Notes: generated from the sequence alone by a model not told the origin. Counted from the stretch's first letter, positions 35,947 through 48,020 are shown. The stretch: 64,000 bases of DNA from Punica granatum (GCF_007655135.1 NC_045131.1:7688001-7752000), one strand, 5' to 3'. Made by a program: numbers and translations.

Positions 35947-37160
35947 TTAGGTTTCATGTATATGCTTAAAGACGGAATGATCTTATACATGTACCTACAA
36001 TTTTACACCTTCCTTCGTTCACGGTGCACCAACTAACCGTGCCCGCTGCCCACTCTTCCAATGTAGTATTTGCCGTAATAAAGAAATATCTGGCAGGTTC
36101 CGTGATCTCTGCCATGTTATTCAAATGTCACCATTACACATTGTGAATAGCGAAAAGAACCGTGCAGGTGGTCCAATAGGGAGCATTCTTATACATGATT
36201 TATGAGGTGACTCGAACTTTACGATTCTAAGGAAGTCACGTTCTATAACCACTACGTTGATCCTATTGAATTTATTAATTTAATTATTTTATACTCGAAT
36301 CTGCCCATATAATTCAATTGCTGCTTTTTTATTTCTTTTTTTTTGAAAGGAAAAGCTCAAAGCTTTTTGGTACCAAAAGAACTTTTCGAAGGAGGGACGA
36401 AAGTGAGCTTTTGGGGACAGAAGCATTAATTTGTGTCTAACCAATCCAATTAGTCTTCAATAAAGAAGAAATTGATCCAATCAGAAGCAGAACGACTACA
36501 ATAATGACCAATAATTTACAGCTCAGAATGCGTTTATATATATGTATATATACATGTAATAATTTATATACTATACGAACATTGTCCAATACAAACTATC
36601 TGTCTGTTGAATCCGAAAGTCGGATGACTCCTAATTAATTGATGTTGTGGCATTTTAAGGAAACGATGATTTCCATACATTATTATACTGTTCACTTTAT
36701 TCTCCGTTTCCTTTTCTTGTTGTCCCTCAATTATACGCATTCGATCATGAGCGTCGCGTGAGTTGTCCGGGTATAGGGTGAGTTTAACTACATGCATTTC
36801 CGATTTTGCATGCCAACAATCAATTTCAGAATGTAGAACCCGTTCAGTCGGTGTTTTATGGTGTCCCTACCAATCCGTTGATTGTGCTACGGAGAGAGAC
36901 CCTGCTTAACCTTATGTACTAACTATATAAAGCAAATATTATTTATTACAAAAGGCAAAAGTAAGATGATGCAATACCAATCCAAAACTTCAGCAAACTA
37001 ACACTTGAATCTCAGCAACATTAGTGGCACCGGAGCTGTATGCAATCAAACGAGAGGGTTCGAGAACTTTGTCACCAAATCGGGAGATTTTAATCTCCCA
37101 ATTTTACTGATTAGCATAACAAATTAGACTCTCCCATTCAAGTGATTGGGAGAAGATGTC
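35947..37160. other. Intergenic DNA, no gene
   Basis: Nothing coding is supported. A tRNA-like head fragment (gactcgaactttacgattct, ataaccactacgttgatcct) lies at about 36190-36265 and may be another SINE remnant. The rest is AT-rich single-copy-looking DNA. Confidence 0.4.
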
Positions 37161-37335
37161 CAACATTCAGCCCAAAGCTTCAGTCTTGTTTAGTTCCCCT
37201 GGTCGTCGCATTACTTCATTGAACCTGTAAAGAGAAAAACAAAGAGACAAAGGAAATTGATAAGAAGGGGGAGTAGTGAGGGGGAAAAGAGACTTTGGGA
37301 TTTTGACCTTTTTTAAAAAAAAAAATTGGGAGCAA

Positions 37336-37606
37336 TATGCCGTGGCAATTTCCAAACTTTGCCATAGCAAATTGATCTGAAACCAACACAGTAAAACATC
37401 AATTTGCCATGGCAGTTTCCAATTTCTGTTGCGGTAAGTTAATCTGAGGCTAGCAAGGTACATTGCCACAACATTTTTTTTATTTTGCCATGTCAAACTT
37501 TATTGAGGCTAGAGTATAATATTGCCGCGGCAATTGTCATGTGTTGCCGTAGCAAATTTAACAGAGACGAACATAACCACTTCCAGGTACTTTGCCGGGG
37601 CAATTT
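37336..37606. repeat. Array of palindromic TTGCCRYGGCAA motifs
   Basis: Degenerate copies of a 12-bp palindrome (ttgccgcggcaa and relatives) recur about nine times between 37339 and 37606, for example tgccgtggcaattt, ttgccatggcag, ttgccgcggcaattg and ttgccggggcaatttt. Two more lie at about 38727 and 38772. Longer blocks around some copies (aaattgatctgaaaccaac and aagttaatctgaggctagc) show that a unit of tens of bases has been duplicated. Confidence 0.6.
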
Positions 37607-37639
37607 TGGATCTTACTACTGCAAAAATAACATAAACGA

Positions 37640-39090
37640 TTTTCTCAATTTTTGCCATCACTGAACTCCCAAAACTACAAACTAAGTATTATTGCATTGG
37701 ACACTAATCAAAATAAAAATAAAAATCACAAAAATAAAATAAAATAAATCAAAAGGGATTTTAGCTAAAACAAAACTAAAACGAGAATTAATAAAAAGAT
37801 AAGTACAATGATGATAAGTACCTAGAGCATACAACTTCCCCTAGGGCTAATCTTAATTCGATCACTTACTTCTTTCACTATTAACTAATTATTTTATTGT
37901 TAACCTGGGTTTTTAATCTTCTTGCTCATCTTCAGATAGTTACAAGAACGTATCCACATGTATCAAATTGACTACACTATTCCTAAGCAACCGACTAGTG
38001 ATAACCGATTATGATCGATCCCTAATTGGCTACCCAAGGCGATTGATTATTCCAAATCCTCTTGCAAATTAATCATATTTCCCAACTCGAATTAATCTTA
38101 TGTTATTCTATCACAGGTCTAAACTTACAATCTGTCTCCCAAGTTCATCTAAATTGCTAGAACAATCTAATTGGTGGCCAATCAATCAAATAACAATTAG
38201 AACGGAATAGAATAAACACGATCAATCAATTGAATAGCAAAGAAGCAAGATCACAAATTAAGAATAAACCCTAGGTTCCATTGAAACCTAGGCAAAATTG
38301 ATTTAGCTCATGATAATGGAGTTCAACAACCAAGAATTCAAAAAAAAAAACGCAAGAATAAAGAAGAATTGAAAGAAAACACGACTGATCTCGAGCTTGG
38401 ATCATCTCCGTCTTGACCTTTGTCTCCCGTCGCTCTCTCACGTAACCCTTTCTTCCTTGGTGTCGACTCCCTTTTTCTTCAGCAAAAAAGAGCATATATA
38501 TACCAAGTAAATCCCGAGAAACTCTCAGCAAATCTCTAACTCCATTTTCCTAAAATTCACAAAAATTAATTGCCTAAATAATCAAGAGAGATATCGTTTT
38601 CTAACTTGGACCCCAAGGTAATCCATTACATCCCACATGATGTCATCCATCCCAAGAATTCTCAAACAAATTGGGAAAATCGAAATTCGCAAAGCAGCTC
38701 CAGTTGCTGCGCAAAATAGGAATATTGTCATGGCAATTCGAACAGATTTGCTTCTCTTCTTCTCAGCCAAAAATGCCGTGGCAATTTCATCTGAATTGAA
38801 CTCTTGCTTCCCTCTTCAAGTACACACCTCGATCTTAGTCTCCAAACCTCGTGTAACTTTATATAAGTCCCTAAAACACAAAGATTGACATCAACAGCAT
38901 ATAAACATGTAAAAATCTTGAAAGACCAACTGGAAACGATTAAAATGAGAACAAACCAATTAAAACTAAATTAACACTAAACTTGTAAAATTCATCTTAA
39001 AACACGACTAACTCGAAATCTTGCATGCAAATAGAGCCCAAAATGTGATTATTTAACTCGGTTTCCACGGAGTTATCAAAAGACGCATTG
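37640..39090. repeat. Possible non-coding remnant of an LTR retrotransposon
   Basis: The text style of this stretch (tacctagagcatacaact, aataaaccctaggttcc, ttgaaacctaggcaaaatt, tcggtttccacggagttatc) reminds me of terminal-repeat and spacer DNA of plant LTR elements. I found no pair of LTRs, no polyprotein and no target duplication, so this is only a suggestion. Confidence 0.25.
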
Positions 39091-39410
39091 ACTAACCCAA
39101 AAATGAAATTAACAAGACACAGATGAATAATCAAACCCCAAGTTGAGGGGTAATTAATTAAGATTTAGTTGAACATCAAGATCTTGGATTATTATGGATC
39201 TTAATTATTAGGGAAACTTAACGTTGAACTCTCCATAGCTCCCAAAGGCAATGGCTAGCTGTTGCCCTCCCTTTTGTTTAATCTATCTATATATGCATTA
39301 ATTTCTTAATTTACTACTTTCATTGCTGTAAATTGCGACTTACGATGGTACGGATCCTCGAGTCAAGGACTAAGCTAAACTTATCTATGCGGTCTCTCAT
39401 GTGCGAGTAT

Positions 39411-39547
39411 AAAATTATCAATGCTCTAAAATCCATGCAGTAAGAGTTTTACTCTTTAGTGGGCCGACCCGGCTCAACTGGATTAGTCGAGTCCAATTGG
39501 GCTTTCGAATATCATGATTCCTAAAAAAAAAATTATCAATGCTATAA
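39411..39547 (+). mobile_element. 5'-truncated family-B SINE with target-site duplication
   Basis: The inserted segment is 39430-39528. It contains gagttttactctttagtggg, ccgacccggctcaactggat and tagtcgagtccaattgggct, and ends in a short A run. Near-identical repeats attatcaatgctctaa (ending 39429) and attatcaatgctataa (ending 39547) flank it. This copy defines the 3' half of the dispersed family. Confidence 0.75.
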
Positions 39548-39646
39548 GGTCAATATCTGATACCAACATAATTTTCCGGTTAGCTTAATTAAAGAATATC
39601 GGTCTACGTAATCTCCAAAGGCTCGCCCATGCCAGATGGTTGGAAT

Positions 39647-41920
39647 CACTATAAGAAATTTTTTATGTTGTGACAAATTCTCTTGTTACGAAAGAAATTT
39701 TATCACAAGAACGACATATTATGATAATAATGTTAAATTACACTATATAAAATCTCAATATACATATTAAGTACATACATATTAAGTAGGTGCATTATGA
39801 GACTTTATCAAATATATTTATGTCTATATACATATTAAGTATATGCACTATGAGACTTTATTTAGTGTAATTTAGCCTTTTTATCACAATATACTTTTCT
39901 TGTGATAAAATTTTTTTCGTAACAAGAGAATTTGTCACAACATACAAAATTTCTTGTAGTGGTGGGTTTGGTTGGGGATTTCTGTTGTGATGATATTTGA
40001 AGTTTCGGGTGGTGAATTAGCTCAGTTTCTACTCATCACTGTAATATTATATTCTTTTTACAGATGACCGCTTGGATGATTATGGCATTAGTTGCACTTC
40101 TGTTGGCCGCAGCTTGCTATGCGCACGAGATCCCCCCATTGTCCTGCAGGTCGAGCGAGCCAAGCCCTCGCTCAATCGGAGGTGAGGGTTACTTCCCACT
40201 CCTTGGGTCCGGCACTAATATCGGGTAATTCTCTATTACTTTCAACAATTATCAAATATTTAAATGAGAATATGGGAAGCTAAAAGAACTTTATTATTCT
40301 AAAACTACTTTTTTTTTATTGACATTTTTTTTTCTTCAATCATATTCACGTTTGAGTCTATTCCTGATATATTCATGTATAACTTTAATCTTGTTCATAT
40401 ATTTTGCTTATAGAAGTCCAAAATGCATGTTGTTTTTAAATATACTTATGTATAGGAAAGAGAGGTAATATATGCGATAATATACACCTAGTATGATAGT
40501 ACAAGACCGGAAGAAATTACTTGGTTTGGCAAAGCTCTTTTTTTTTTTTCATTTTATCAGCTTAATAAATTTTGTGGAGATATTTGAACTGAACGTAACA
40601 TATGAGATAAGAAAAATTACAAGTGAGAGCATTATTTTATAGTGAATTTAGATATAGGCAGTAAGCATGATGAAATGAGAAATTAAAAAAAAAAAAAAAC
40701 TTTTGAAGCCTTTATAATATTTCAATTGGTGATAACAATAATTTCTCGATATATATTCTTATATGATTATTTAAATAATAAGATCATCATATATGGATAT
40801 TGTTATTGCTTTTGCTCCGATTACGCTACCCGTTTTAAACTAATCTGATTAATTGTAATATTAACAAGAAAACTAGGTAAAAGATAAAGTATATAATGAA
40901 TTTCTTTTCAAAAATTTATCACCAAATTTTGCATTTGTTTTTCTCGATTGATAAATTTTTTTGTTGTTAAATACATAGAGGTCATTCTACTCCTATTCCA
41001 ATTCAAATCATACAGATATAGATAACAATTATGTAAAGGATCCGTGCAATATAAATAATGAGTTTTATTTTCTATAAAATGATTCAATTTCGTTATAAAT
41101 TATTTCCTATACAATAATTTCGTTAATCAGTTCTTGTTTTATTTCTGTATAAATTATTTCCTAACTCCTCTCGGTTCTATTCTTTTTTGCAGGAATTATT
41201 ATTATTATTATTATTACGCCAAGGCTGAATTTGGAACTCCGCCACCGGAGTTCTCCTTGGTGGTCGTTCCTTGTCCCATTTTTCAATGTTAAGTGTGCTT
41301 TGCTCCGGTATCTTTGGGCTTCATTCCCTTTGGGGGTTTCCTTAAGCTCTGTGTCTTGCGGGTTCGTGGCGCACGCGGTGGACTTGTCTGTGTGACTCGA
41401 TCAATTCCGGTCTTGGATCTGCTGTTTTGGGGGGTTCTTGTTCATGCTAGGGTTTAGCCCCATTTTCTGTGCACAATAATATATAAGATTTTATGCCACG
41501 AAAATAACGGATAACTTGTTACGAGTTTTGTCAAAATAAGTTCGTTCTAATAAGTATATTGTGACAAAATAACATTTGGTCACAATATCTTATAACTTAT
41601 GGTGATAAACTTATTTTCGCGATGAAAACGTTATACAATGTTAGTTATAATGTTCCTTATGTCACAATATATGAAAATATGTATATATATATATGTTAGT
41701 TATTTTGCGAATATTTGGTTTGTAGAGTTCACACAATATTGAAGATATGTGTGTATATATAAATATATATATATATATATATCTTCATACATATTAAGTA
41801 TGTGCATTATGAGACCTTATTTAGTATAATTTAACATTCTTATCACAATATACTTTTCTTGTGATAAGATTTATTTCTTAACAAGAGAATTTGTCACAAC
41901 ATACAAAATTTCTTGTAGTG
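39647..41920. mobile_element. CACTA-like composite element
   Basis: The left end is CACTATAAGAAATTTTTTATG at 39647, and the right end, inverted, is CACTACAAGAAATTTTGTATG at 41920. AAT flanks both sides (39644-39646 and 41921-41923), the 3-bp duplication expected of CACTA transposons. About 65 bp of each end are inverted copies. A second right-end copy stops at 39961; the 141 bp before it match 41780-41920, so a 315-bp MITE (39647-39961) may sit at the left, or the two may be separate insertions. A GC-rich gene-like segment lies inside at 40064-41470. No transposase frame was seen. Confidence 0.55.
40064..41292 (+). CDS. Possible two-exon gene for a small secreted protein
   Basis: Exon 1 (40064-40224) begins with an ATG and encodes a convincing signal peptide, MIMALVALLLAAACYA, then HEIPPLSCRSSEPSPRSIGG. 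A GT donor at 40225 and the acceptor ttcttttttgcag at 41180-41192 join it in frame to exon 2 (41193-41292). Exon 2 encodes seven tyrosines, AKAEFGTPPPEFSLVVVPCP and IFQC before TAA. The joined product is 86 aa. Without splicing, exon 1 stops at 40228. Both exons are much richer in G+C than the surrounding AT-rich DNA. An acceptor-like tttttacag directly precedes the ATG, so an upstream exon is possible. I do not recognise the family. It lies inside a CACTA-like element and may be a captured gene fragment. Confidence 0.35.
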
Positions 41921-43420
41921 AATTGTGGCAAGAGTCACGTGAAAAGGGAAAATTACTTTTGAAATGTTGCCACAATATGGAATTAGATGAAATGCATCGC
42001 AAAAAGGTACGATTTTCAAATGTAAAACTAAGAAGGAATAAACAGAAAGGTTATACAAGAAGACTTTCCTCGTGGAATAAAATCGATTGGCAAAATAATC
42101 GAATTATAAAGGAAGCTATACAATGAAAGAAAATTTCTAAATAACTATTAAAATGGCACAGATCGTCCGATTTCGCAAAATAATTTTGATTATATAAGAG
42201 AGGCTCATATGATTTAGTCCAAGAAATAAATAAAAAATCTAATTAATGAAATGCAGATATGTAATAAAAAAGGGACACAGATGGTTAATATTACACTTAC
42301 TGTACGTCTCCTTTGTCATTCATGGAATAACTTTTAGTATTACGGATTTAAGTGGTTCCAACTTTGAGTGAACCTAGTTGCAGAAATGAAAGCTAATTAA
42401 GTGACACTCCTACTTTGAGAAAGTCTTGGATATAATGGGTATATCACGTAATATGTATCACAAATTAATTGATATTAAACACATCAGCACATGTAATTAC
42501 AAATTTATAATATGGTACTATTGAAAAAGATATTTGAGTTTTGTGATACAATGCCGCATGACGTACTCGTTAAACATAGACTTTCTTAATTTTGTGGCTT
42601 CCAAAAATTTTCCCTTTTCCTCATACTTCCCCTTATAATAAAAAAGTACATCACGATGCCATAACAATTATATCTTTCTCTCACCTTTTTCTTTTTAAAT
42701 TAATCTTATATATATATATATATATATATATGATAAACAAGACAAGATAAATGAAATTGATCGAATAGGGTGGTGGTGGCCCCTTGCTGACCTTGAAGCT
42801 GCGTAGGCGACCACTTGCAATGCCCATGCCTGTGGAGCTGTTTATGTCATTGTCAACTTCCCAATTTGTTCGACCAAAAATAAAAAATTCCCAACTTGCC
42901 CATAATTGATGGTTTTTTTATGGCTCGTTAATTGTTTTTCCTTTTTGTAATTATTGTTATTAAATTCCCAAGATTGCATCTCGTTAATTGGCCTCCAAGA
43001 ATTAATATAACATAAAAGATTTAATGTATGACTTATCTTATTTGTTTAAAGGGATAGGAATATATGTAGAGAGAGCGTTATTTCTCTGAATCTAATAATA
43101 TCTTGGGGAACTATATTTTTCTATGTGAACTGAATATATTAATCTTGATTTGAAATCTCTTTTCATCGATTTAGGAAAATATAATTAAAACTCCTTGTTT
43201 GGATAGACATATATGTCTCAATCAAACAAACTAAAATATAACTCTGAGTCTCTTTCATGGAGAAGTTAATCATTAAGTAAATATAACAACATAACTTATA
43301 AAAATCGAGCGTTGGGGTCAGGGAGATGATCCTAAATTTTTCTATGATCACGTGAAATTGTGTTTGTTTCTAACTTGGGCCAGGTCAAAAGGGGTTACAT
43401 ATTTTACAATCGTGCCCACT
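41921..43420. other. AT-rich intergenic DNA
   Basis: No gene is supported. A (TA)n tract lies at about 42710-42731. The frame at 41923-42126 has no recognisable motif and begins at the end of the CACTA-like terminus. Confidence 0.4.
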
Positions 43421-43429
43421 TCCTAAAGT

Positions 43430-43770
43430 AGCGTTTTGCATTATGGCTTTTCAAGATCGATGCGATTGGTAACTGGGCGAGCGGCTTTTTTGCACAATAT
43501 AGGTTTTGCCTTCTTGGTGTCTGCCAAGCTTGGAGGGGTGATCCCAGAACTACAACATAGCGTGATCCATTGGGATTTTTAGACGACTAGTGGTCGAAGT
43601 GGACTCCCAAGCCATCTGCGATTTGGTGTTTGGTACCGCTTGGCATGTTGCAGAGGAGTCGACAGCGCACAGTGGTATGCGACTCGCACCTATCGCAAGG
43701 GTAAGGCCTGCACTGATTGGCTACCTCCAAGGGTCAATCCTGGGTCCTCGGACATTACGAGTCATTAATT
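43430..43770 (+). pseudogene. LINE RNase H domain remnant
   Basis: LLGVCQAWRG-like sequence is followed by LVVEVDSQAICDLVFGTAWH at about 43587-43646, then after a frameshift by YRKGKACTDWLPP (about 43691-43730). VEVDSQ and YR.GN.C.DWLA are the third and fourth RNase H motifs of plant non-LTR retrotransposons. There is a stop before VEVDSQ and a frame change after it, so the copy is dead. No reverse transcriptase was found next to it. Confidence 0.55.
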
Positions 43771-44280
43771 CTTTTCGTATCATCTTTTATTAAGAGATAT
43801 TGTAGGAATTTCTATGCCCCATCATTCTTTGTTTATTTCGAACTCCTCGCGTCTGCCGGTTTGTTTAAAAAGAAATGGAATTGATTAATAGTGTCATGAA
43901 TCACAATCTTCATATATAATTGATAACATCGCTACCGAAATCATGGGAAGGCAGAGAGTGGTGGAAAGCTCATTCATTTCATTGGTTGATACGACTAATT
44001 AATTTTGGAAAATCGTTGGAAACTGGTGCTTGGATGATTTCGACAACCATTATTAAGCACCTTACCAAAAAAAAAAAACCATTATTAAGCATTTCGAATT
44101 TGCTACTCCTGAAACCGAAACCAATGCTTTATGAACAAATTTGACTTTTTAACCAAGTGGAGGAGAAAATTGTTGTTTGGGTTTTGTTAATAAATTTTTT
44201 CTTTGATGACATCACTTATTAGATAATTTAGACCCACAGTAGGTATTTTTTTTCATATGCATCTTAATATTCAGAAACTC

Positions 44281-44436
44281 AACGAATTCCAATTAATTCA
44301 ATCTGACCTAGATCGACTCACTAAAATGATAAAAAAAATTTCAAATCATGGATTTTTTTTTCCATTTACAAGGCTCGAATATGAGATCTTGTATAAGGAA
44401 TAAGCATCGAATCGCTTAAGTTAGCCCATGTTGATC
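44281..44436 (-). repeat. Family-B tRNA-SINE copy
   Basis: The full block order is visible: ccaattaattcaatctgacc, catggatttttttttcc, atttacaaggctcgaatatg, agatcttgtataagg and gcttaagttagcccatgttg. The head with box B (cgagcc on the - strand) is at the right. No target duplication was identified. Confidence 0.55.
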
Positions 44437-45380
44437 GTGCTTATAAAAGAAAAACAATGGTCCCGTCATAGGTATTTTGATCTTAATAAGTCACGACAAG
44501 ATATTTAATTATGTTGAAATTCAGTATATGATTTCTGTCATAAATCATCAGGCAATTCAGGTATTACAAGATGCTAACCAATGATATATCCAACAAAATG
44601 TCATAAGATGCTAACCTTAATAGATAAACACGTAATTTGCTTTTCATTAATTTTCCCTCTCGCACTGGTTGGAACAGTCTGAAATTATGCGGGAAATTTA
44701 CTGAATCAAAGTGGAAAATATGTACGTTGAATTTCAAATTAGATGTGTTAGTGTACCATATAGAATGACCATCTACTGCTGCGAATTAAACGTTGACCTT
44801 ATTAGATTAAGATGCAGTTTGTCATTTATTAATGAAGTACTTCAAATCAACTCTTGTATGTAGAAGGTATAACTTATATATTATTAATTGTTGGTTTTTA
44901 ATGCACTTTTAAATATATATTTTTTTCACAATAATATATTATGACACTCAATCTGTAGAACTAATACGGTCCCCGAATTGAAATACTACTCGCTTAATTC
45001 AGCCGACCGAATGAATAATTATTATTATATGTTATATATAATAGACTGCGCTTGCAATAAATTATCCTAACAAATGCTATTGATATTGTAAAATTAATAA
45101 CTTATTAAATATATAGTTGACATAAATATCATAAATGCTTAGTATTTGCAACAAATAATAATAGTGTGAGCTTATTTATTAGCTATTTAGAATTTCTCTT
45201 TCATTGTACTAGGATTTGGACCTCTTTTAAACCGAAAAAAAAAAGTAAGATTATAGTCAATCTATATATATACACACAATACAAATACATGCTATAATGC
45301 CATTAATAACAACAAAAGTTATGCTATTATTACAGATACAATAAATAAATAAAGTATATATTGATATATGACAGTATAAT

Positions 45381-45545
45381 TTCTGTTGAGATATATAAAT
45401 ATCTTATCATATAGGTGAAAACTAATTGAACTACTCAAAGTTTATATTGATAAAGTTTATAAATATCTTATCATATAATTTCTGTTGAGACATAAATATC
45501 TTATCATATATAAATAAAGTTTATATTGATAAAGTTTATAAAATA
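45381..45545. repeat. Short direct-repeat cluster
   Basis: aagtttatattgataaagtt occurs twice and atatcttatcatat three times within about 165 bp, with gttgaga before two of them. It looks like local duplication in AT-rich DNA. Confidence 0.6.
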
Positions 45546-45845
45546 TTATTTCTCAACAAATTTGAAAACTAAAGTTTAAAATAATAGATAAATCTACGAG
45601 GCATAATGATAAATTCATAATTGAACTATTCAAAGTTAGTCCAACTCTATTAAATTTGTTCAACTCTATTTAAGATTATTTTCTAATTTTAATTATTGAA
45701 AATTTTTTCTCTTTATTAGTTAATTAATCTTCTAAAATATGATATTCATTATGACATGTAATATAAAAATATGAATATGAATCCGTGCAACACACGGATT
45801 GGAAATTAATAATCTTTTCAGTGTGTGCCCTCGTGTTTGGAATGC

Positions 45846-45998
45846 TAGTGGGCATTGATTAATCCAGTTCAAATTAGGTCGGCCCATTAAAGGGTAAAAC
45901 TCTCATGGTATTGAATTTCTCCATTCACCATACTCGAATTCGAGACCATGCTTAAGGGAATAAGCACCGATTCACTTGAACCAACTAATGTTGGCAAT
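45846..45998 (-). repeat. Family-B tRNA-SINE copy
   Basis: This is one of the best-preserved copies: aatccagttcaaattaggtc, ggcccattaaagggtaaaac, tttctccattcaccatactc, gaattcgagaccatgctt, aagggaataagcaccg and cttgaaccaactaatgttgg. The tRNA-like head is at the right end. Confidence 0.6.
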
Positions 45999-46044
45999 GG
46001 TCTTAATTAGGCTAATGAAGTCTTCATTAATTGATCGTAGATAT

Positions 46045-46270
46045 GTCATCAGATGCTCTTTTTTCCTTCGGTGAAGCTCCTTTTTTCCATGAAAGAAAAT
46101 TATGGAAGAAAATACTCTCACAAGTTTGGAAGATTAAACATTAAAGGTTATTCTCTCTTCCAACAAGTGTATTTCTTGGGACTCGAACTTGCGTTCTCCT
46201 CCGTATGGATTTAAACTAAAGTTGTTTATCACTCAACCAACGCTTTGTCAGTCATTAGATGCTCTTTTTT
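46045..46270 (-). mobile_element. SINE of a third type with a 20-bp target duplication
   Basis: The insert is 46065-46250, flanked by gtcatcagatgctctttttt (46045-46064) and gtcattagatgctctttttt (46251-46270), 19 of 20 identical. On the - strand the head reads gttggttgagtgataaac (box A-like) and then agttcgagtccc (box B). The tail side on the left is less clear. A family-B SINE is inserted at its right target repeat. Confidence 0.75.
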
Positions 46271-46446
46271 ATTCGATGTGAACACTGCTATTCAGAAGCC
46301 TAATTGGGCAGGTCGGCCTATTAAAAAATAAAACTCTTTTAGCATGGATTTTTTGCATTTACAAGGACTCGAATCCGAAACATTATTTAAGCAGAACAAG
46401 CGCCGAACTGTTTCAACCAACTTACTTTGGTATTAGATGTTCCTTT
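46254..46446 (-). mobile_element. Family-B SINE nested next to the preceding SINE
   Basis: The insert is 46269-46431, flanked by attagatgctctttt (46254-46268) and attagatgttccttt (46432-46446), 13 of 15 identical. Its body has ggtcggcctattaaa, agcatggattttttgcattt, acaaggactcgaatccgaa and gtttcaaccaacttactttg. The left duplication overlaps the right duplication of the SINE at 46065-46250, which dates this insertion as the later one. Confidence 0.7.
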
Positions 46447-46651
46447 CCATCAGGATTAGTCATCTCCTTAATTTCATGAAAATGGCAAGAAATTCATATA
46501 TTGTAAAGTAAAAATTGGCTACTTAACGAGCCAAATGAAATGCTGCATGAATTGAATGAAAATTTTATGCTTGCAAGAATTTTATCTAATCAATTACATG
46601 CATTCCTAACAATTTTTACCATAAAAGGTCCAGAAAGGAATTAAATGACAA

Positions 46652-47873
46652 TCAAAGGCCTACACAGTTCCTCGCGGTCGTGACTCCACCATCCACGACA
46701 AGATTGTGGCCGCTAACGTACTTGGACTCGTCGCTTGCAAGGTAGAGGGCCGCCTCGGCGATGTCCCTCGGCCTGAGGATGGTGCTGCTAAGGTTCGCGA
46801 GCCCTCTGACAAACTCCTCCATTTTCCCGACCTCCTGTTCATCAGGGACACCGAAGCTCATGCAGTCATCCTCGTCATCGCCCGTCCTCCACGCATTCAC
46901 TAGCATCGAGGTCGCGACCCCAAAGGGCGAGATGCAGTTGACCCTAATACCATATCGGCCCAGCTCGCAGGCGGTGTTCTTGGTGAGCCCCACGATGGCA
47001 TGCTTCGAGGCCGTGTATGTGTGGGGACCGAGGCCTCCCATCACTGCCGCTACACTTGCCATGGAGATGATGCACCCGCCGCCCCTTGGGATCATGACAC
47101 GGGCAGCGTGCTTAATCCCAAGGGCGGTTCCCTTCACATTGATCTGCATGATTCGGTCGAACTCAATGGGGTCGAAGTCGATAATGCTCTTCTTGGTCTG
47201 GTTCCCAAGGACCCCGGCATTGTTCAAGAGCACATCCAGGCGACCGTACCGGGACACGGTCGAGTTCACGAGGTTCTCGACATCCTCCTCAGAGCTGACA
47301 TCACAGTGGACGTAGGTGACCGAGGGGCCCAGTGAGCTCGCAAGCGCGTCCCCCAGGGTGTCCTCAACGTCCGCGATAACTACCTTGGCGCCATGCTTGG
47401 CAAATAATCGGACCGTAGCCTCCCCAATCCCTCGAGCTCCACCCGTCACAATCGTGACCTTTCCCTCCAACCTATATAAACGCAAATATATATATATACA
47501 CATAATGAGAAAACATATATATAGACGTGGAGAAACCTAAGTGAGGTTTCCGATTATATAAGAAAACATGGCTGAAAGTCATTCATCTTCTAATAGTTGG
47601 ATATTATATATTTCGGTTATATTACGCTTTCAGTTCGATCGTACTGAACCTAGTCAAAGTGAAAAGAAATAAAATGAATTGAGATATCGATATTAAATGG
47701 ACGAAGAATTAATGAAATGAGGATCAATTGTTTAGTCAGAAAGTAGGAGAAGGGAAGTGAGGACGGTACTAGCTAGTATACCTTCTGGGAGACGGGGCTG
47801 GCGATTCCGGTCGTCCGGTAAGGTGAAATCCTTGAAGGGCTTTCTCCGGGACCGGGAGAACTGGAACTGGCAT
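46652..47873 (-). CDS. SDR2a: Short-chain dehydrogenase/reductase, SDR2a-type
   Basis: Two exons, 47873-47782 and 47471-46652, encode 303 aa, the length I recall for Arabidopsis SDR2a. It is a classical NAD(P)-dependent SDR of the plant group that includes xanthoxin and secoisolariciresinol dehydrogenases. The Rossmann motif TGGARGIG is at residues 40-47, an acidic D65 follows strand 2 and suggests NAD(H), NNAG is at 114-117, and the tetrad is N142, S170, Y183 and K187 (YTASK). [20 protein letters not shown] and a C-terminal GHNLVVDGG complete the fold. Exon 1 gives a short Pro-rich N-terminus ([20 protein letters not shown]). The coding sequence is far more GC-rich than its surroundings. The true substrate is not predictable from sequence. 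Confidence 0.93.
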
Positions 47874-47929
47874 TCTTTCTCTAATATATAGATAGATTCG
47901 AATGTCTATTAATAGGAGAATATAATTCA

Positions 47930-48020
47930 CAGAGAGAGAGGGAGAGGGAGAGAGAGGAACTGCAGACGAGATGAGAAGGGTGCGATTCTGGGAAGGAAAG
48001 GGAGGGGAATATATAGGGAG
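47930..48020 (-). promoter_or_regulatory. SDR gene core promoter and leader
   Basis: On the + strand a GA-rich tract (about 47931-47957, CT-rich in the transcript sense) lies upstream of the start. The sequence gggaatatatagggag at about 48006-48021 gives a TATA-like ctatatattcc on the - strand, some 140 bp before the start codon. Confidence 0.4.

Noticed and set aside
46761..47315. 184-codon + strand frame opposite the SDR gene
   Set aside because: It is antisense to the GC-rich SDR exon 2 and has no motif; the - strand frame has the full SDR catalytic set.
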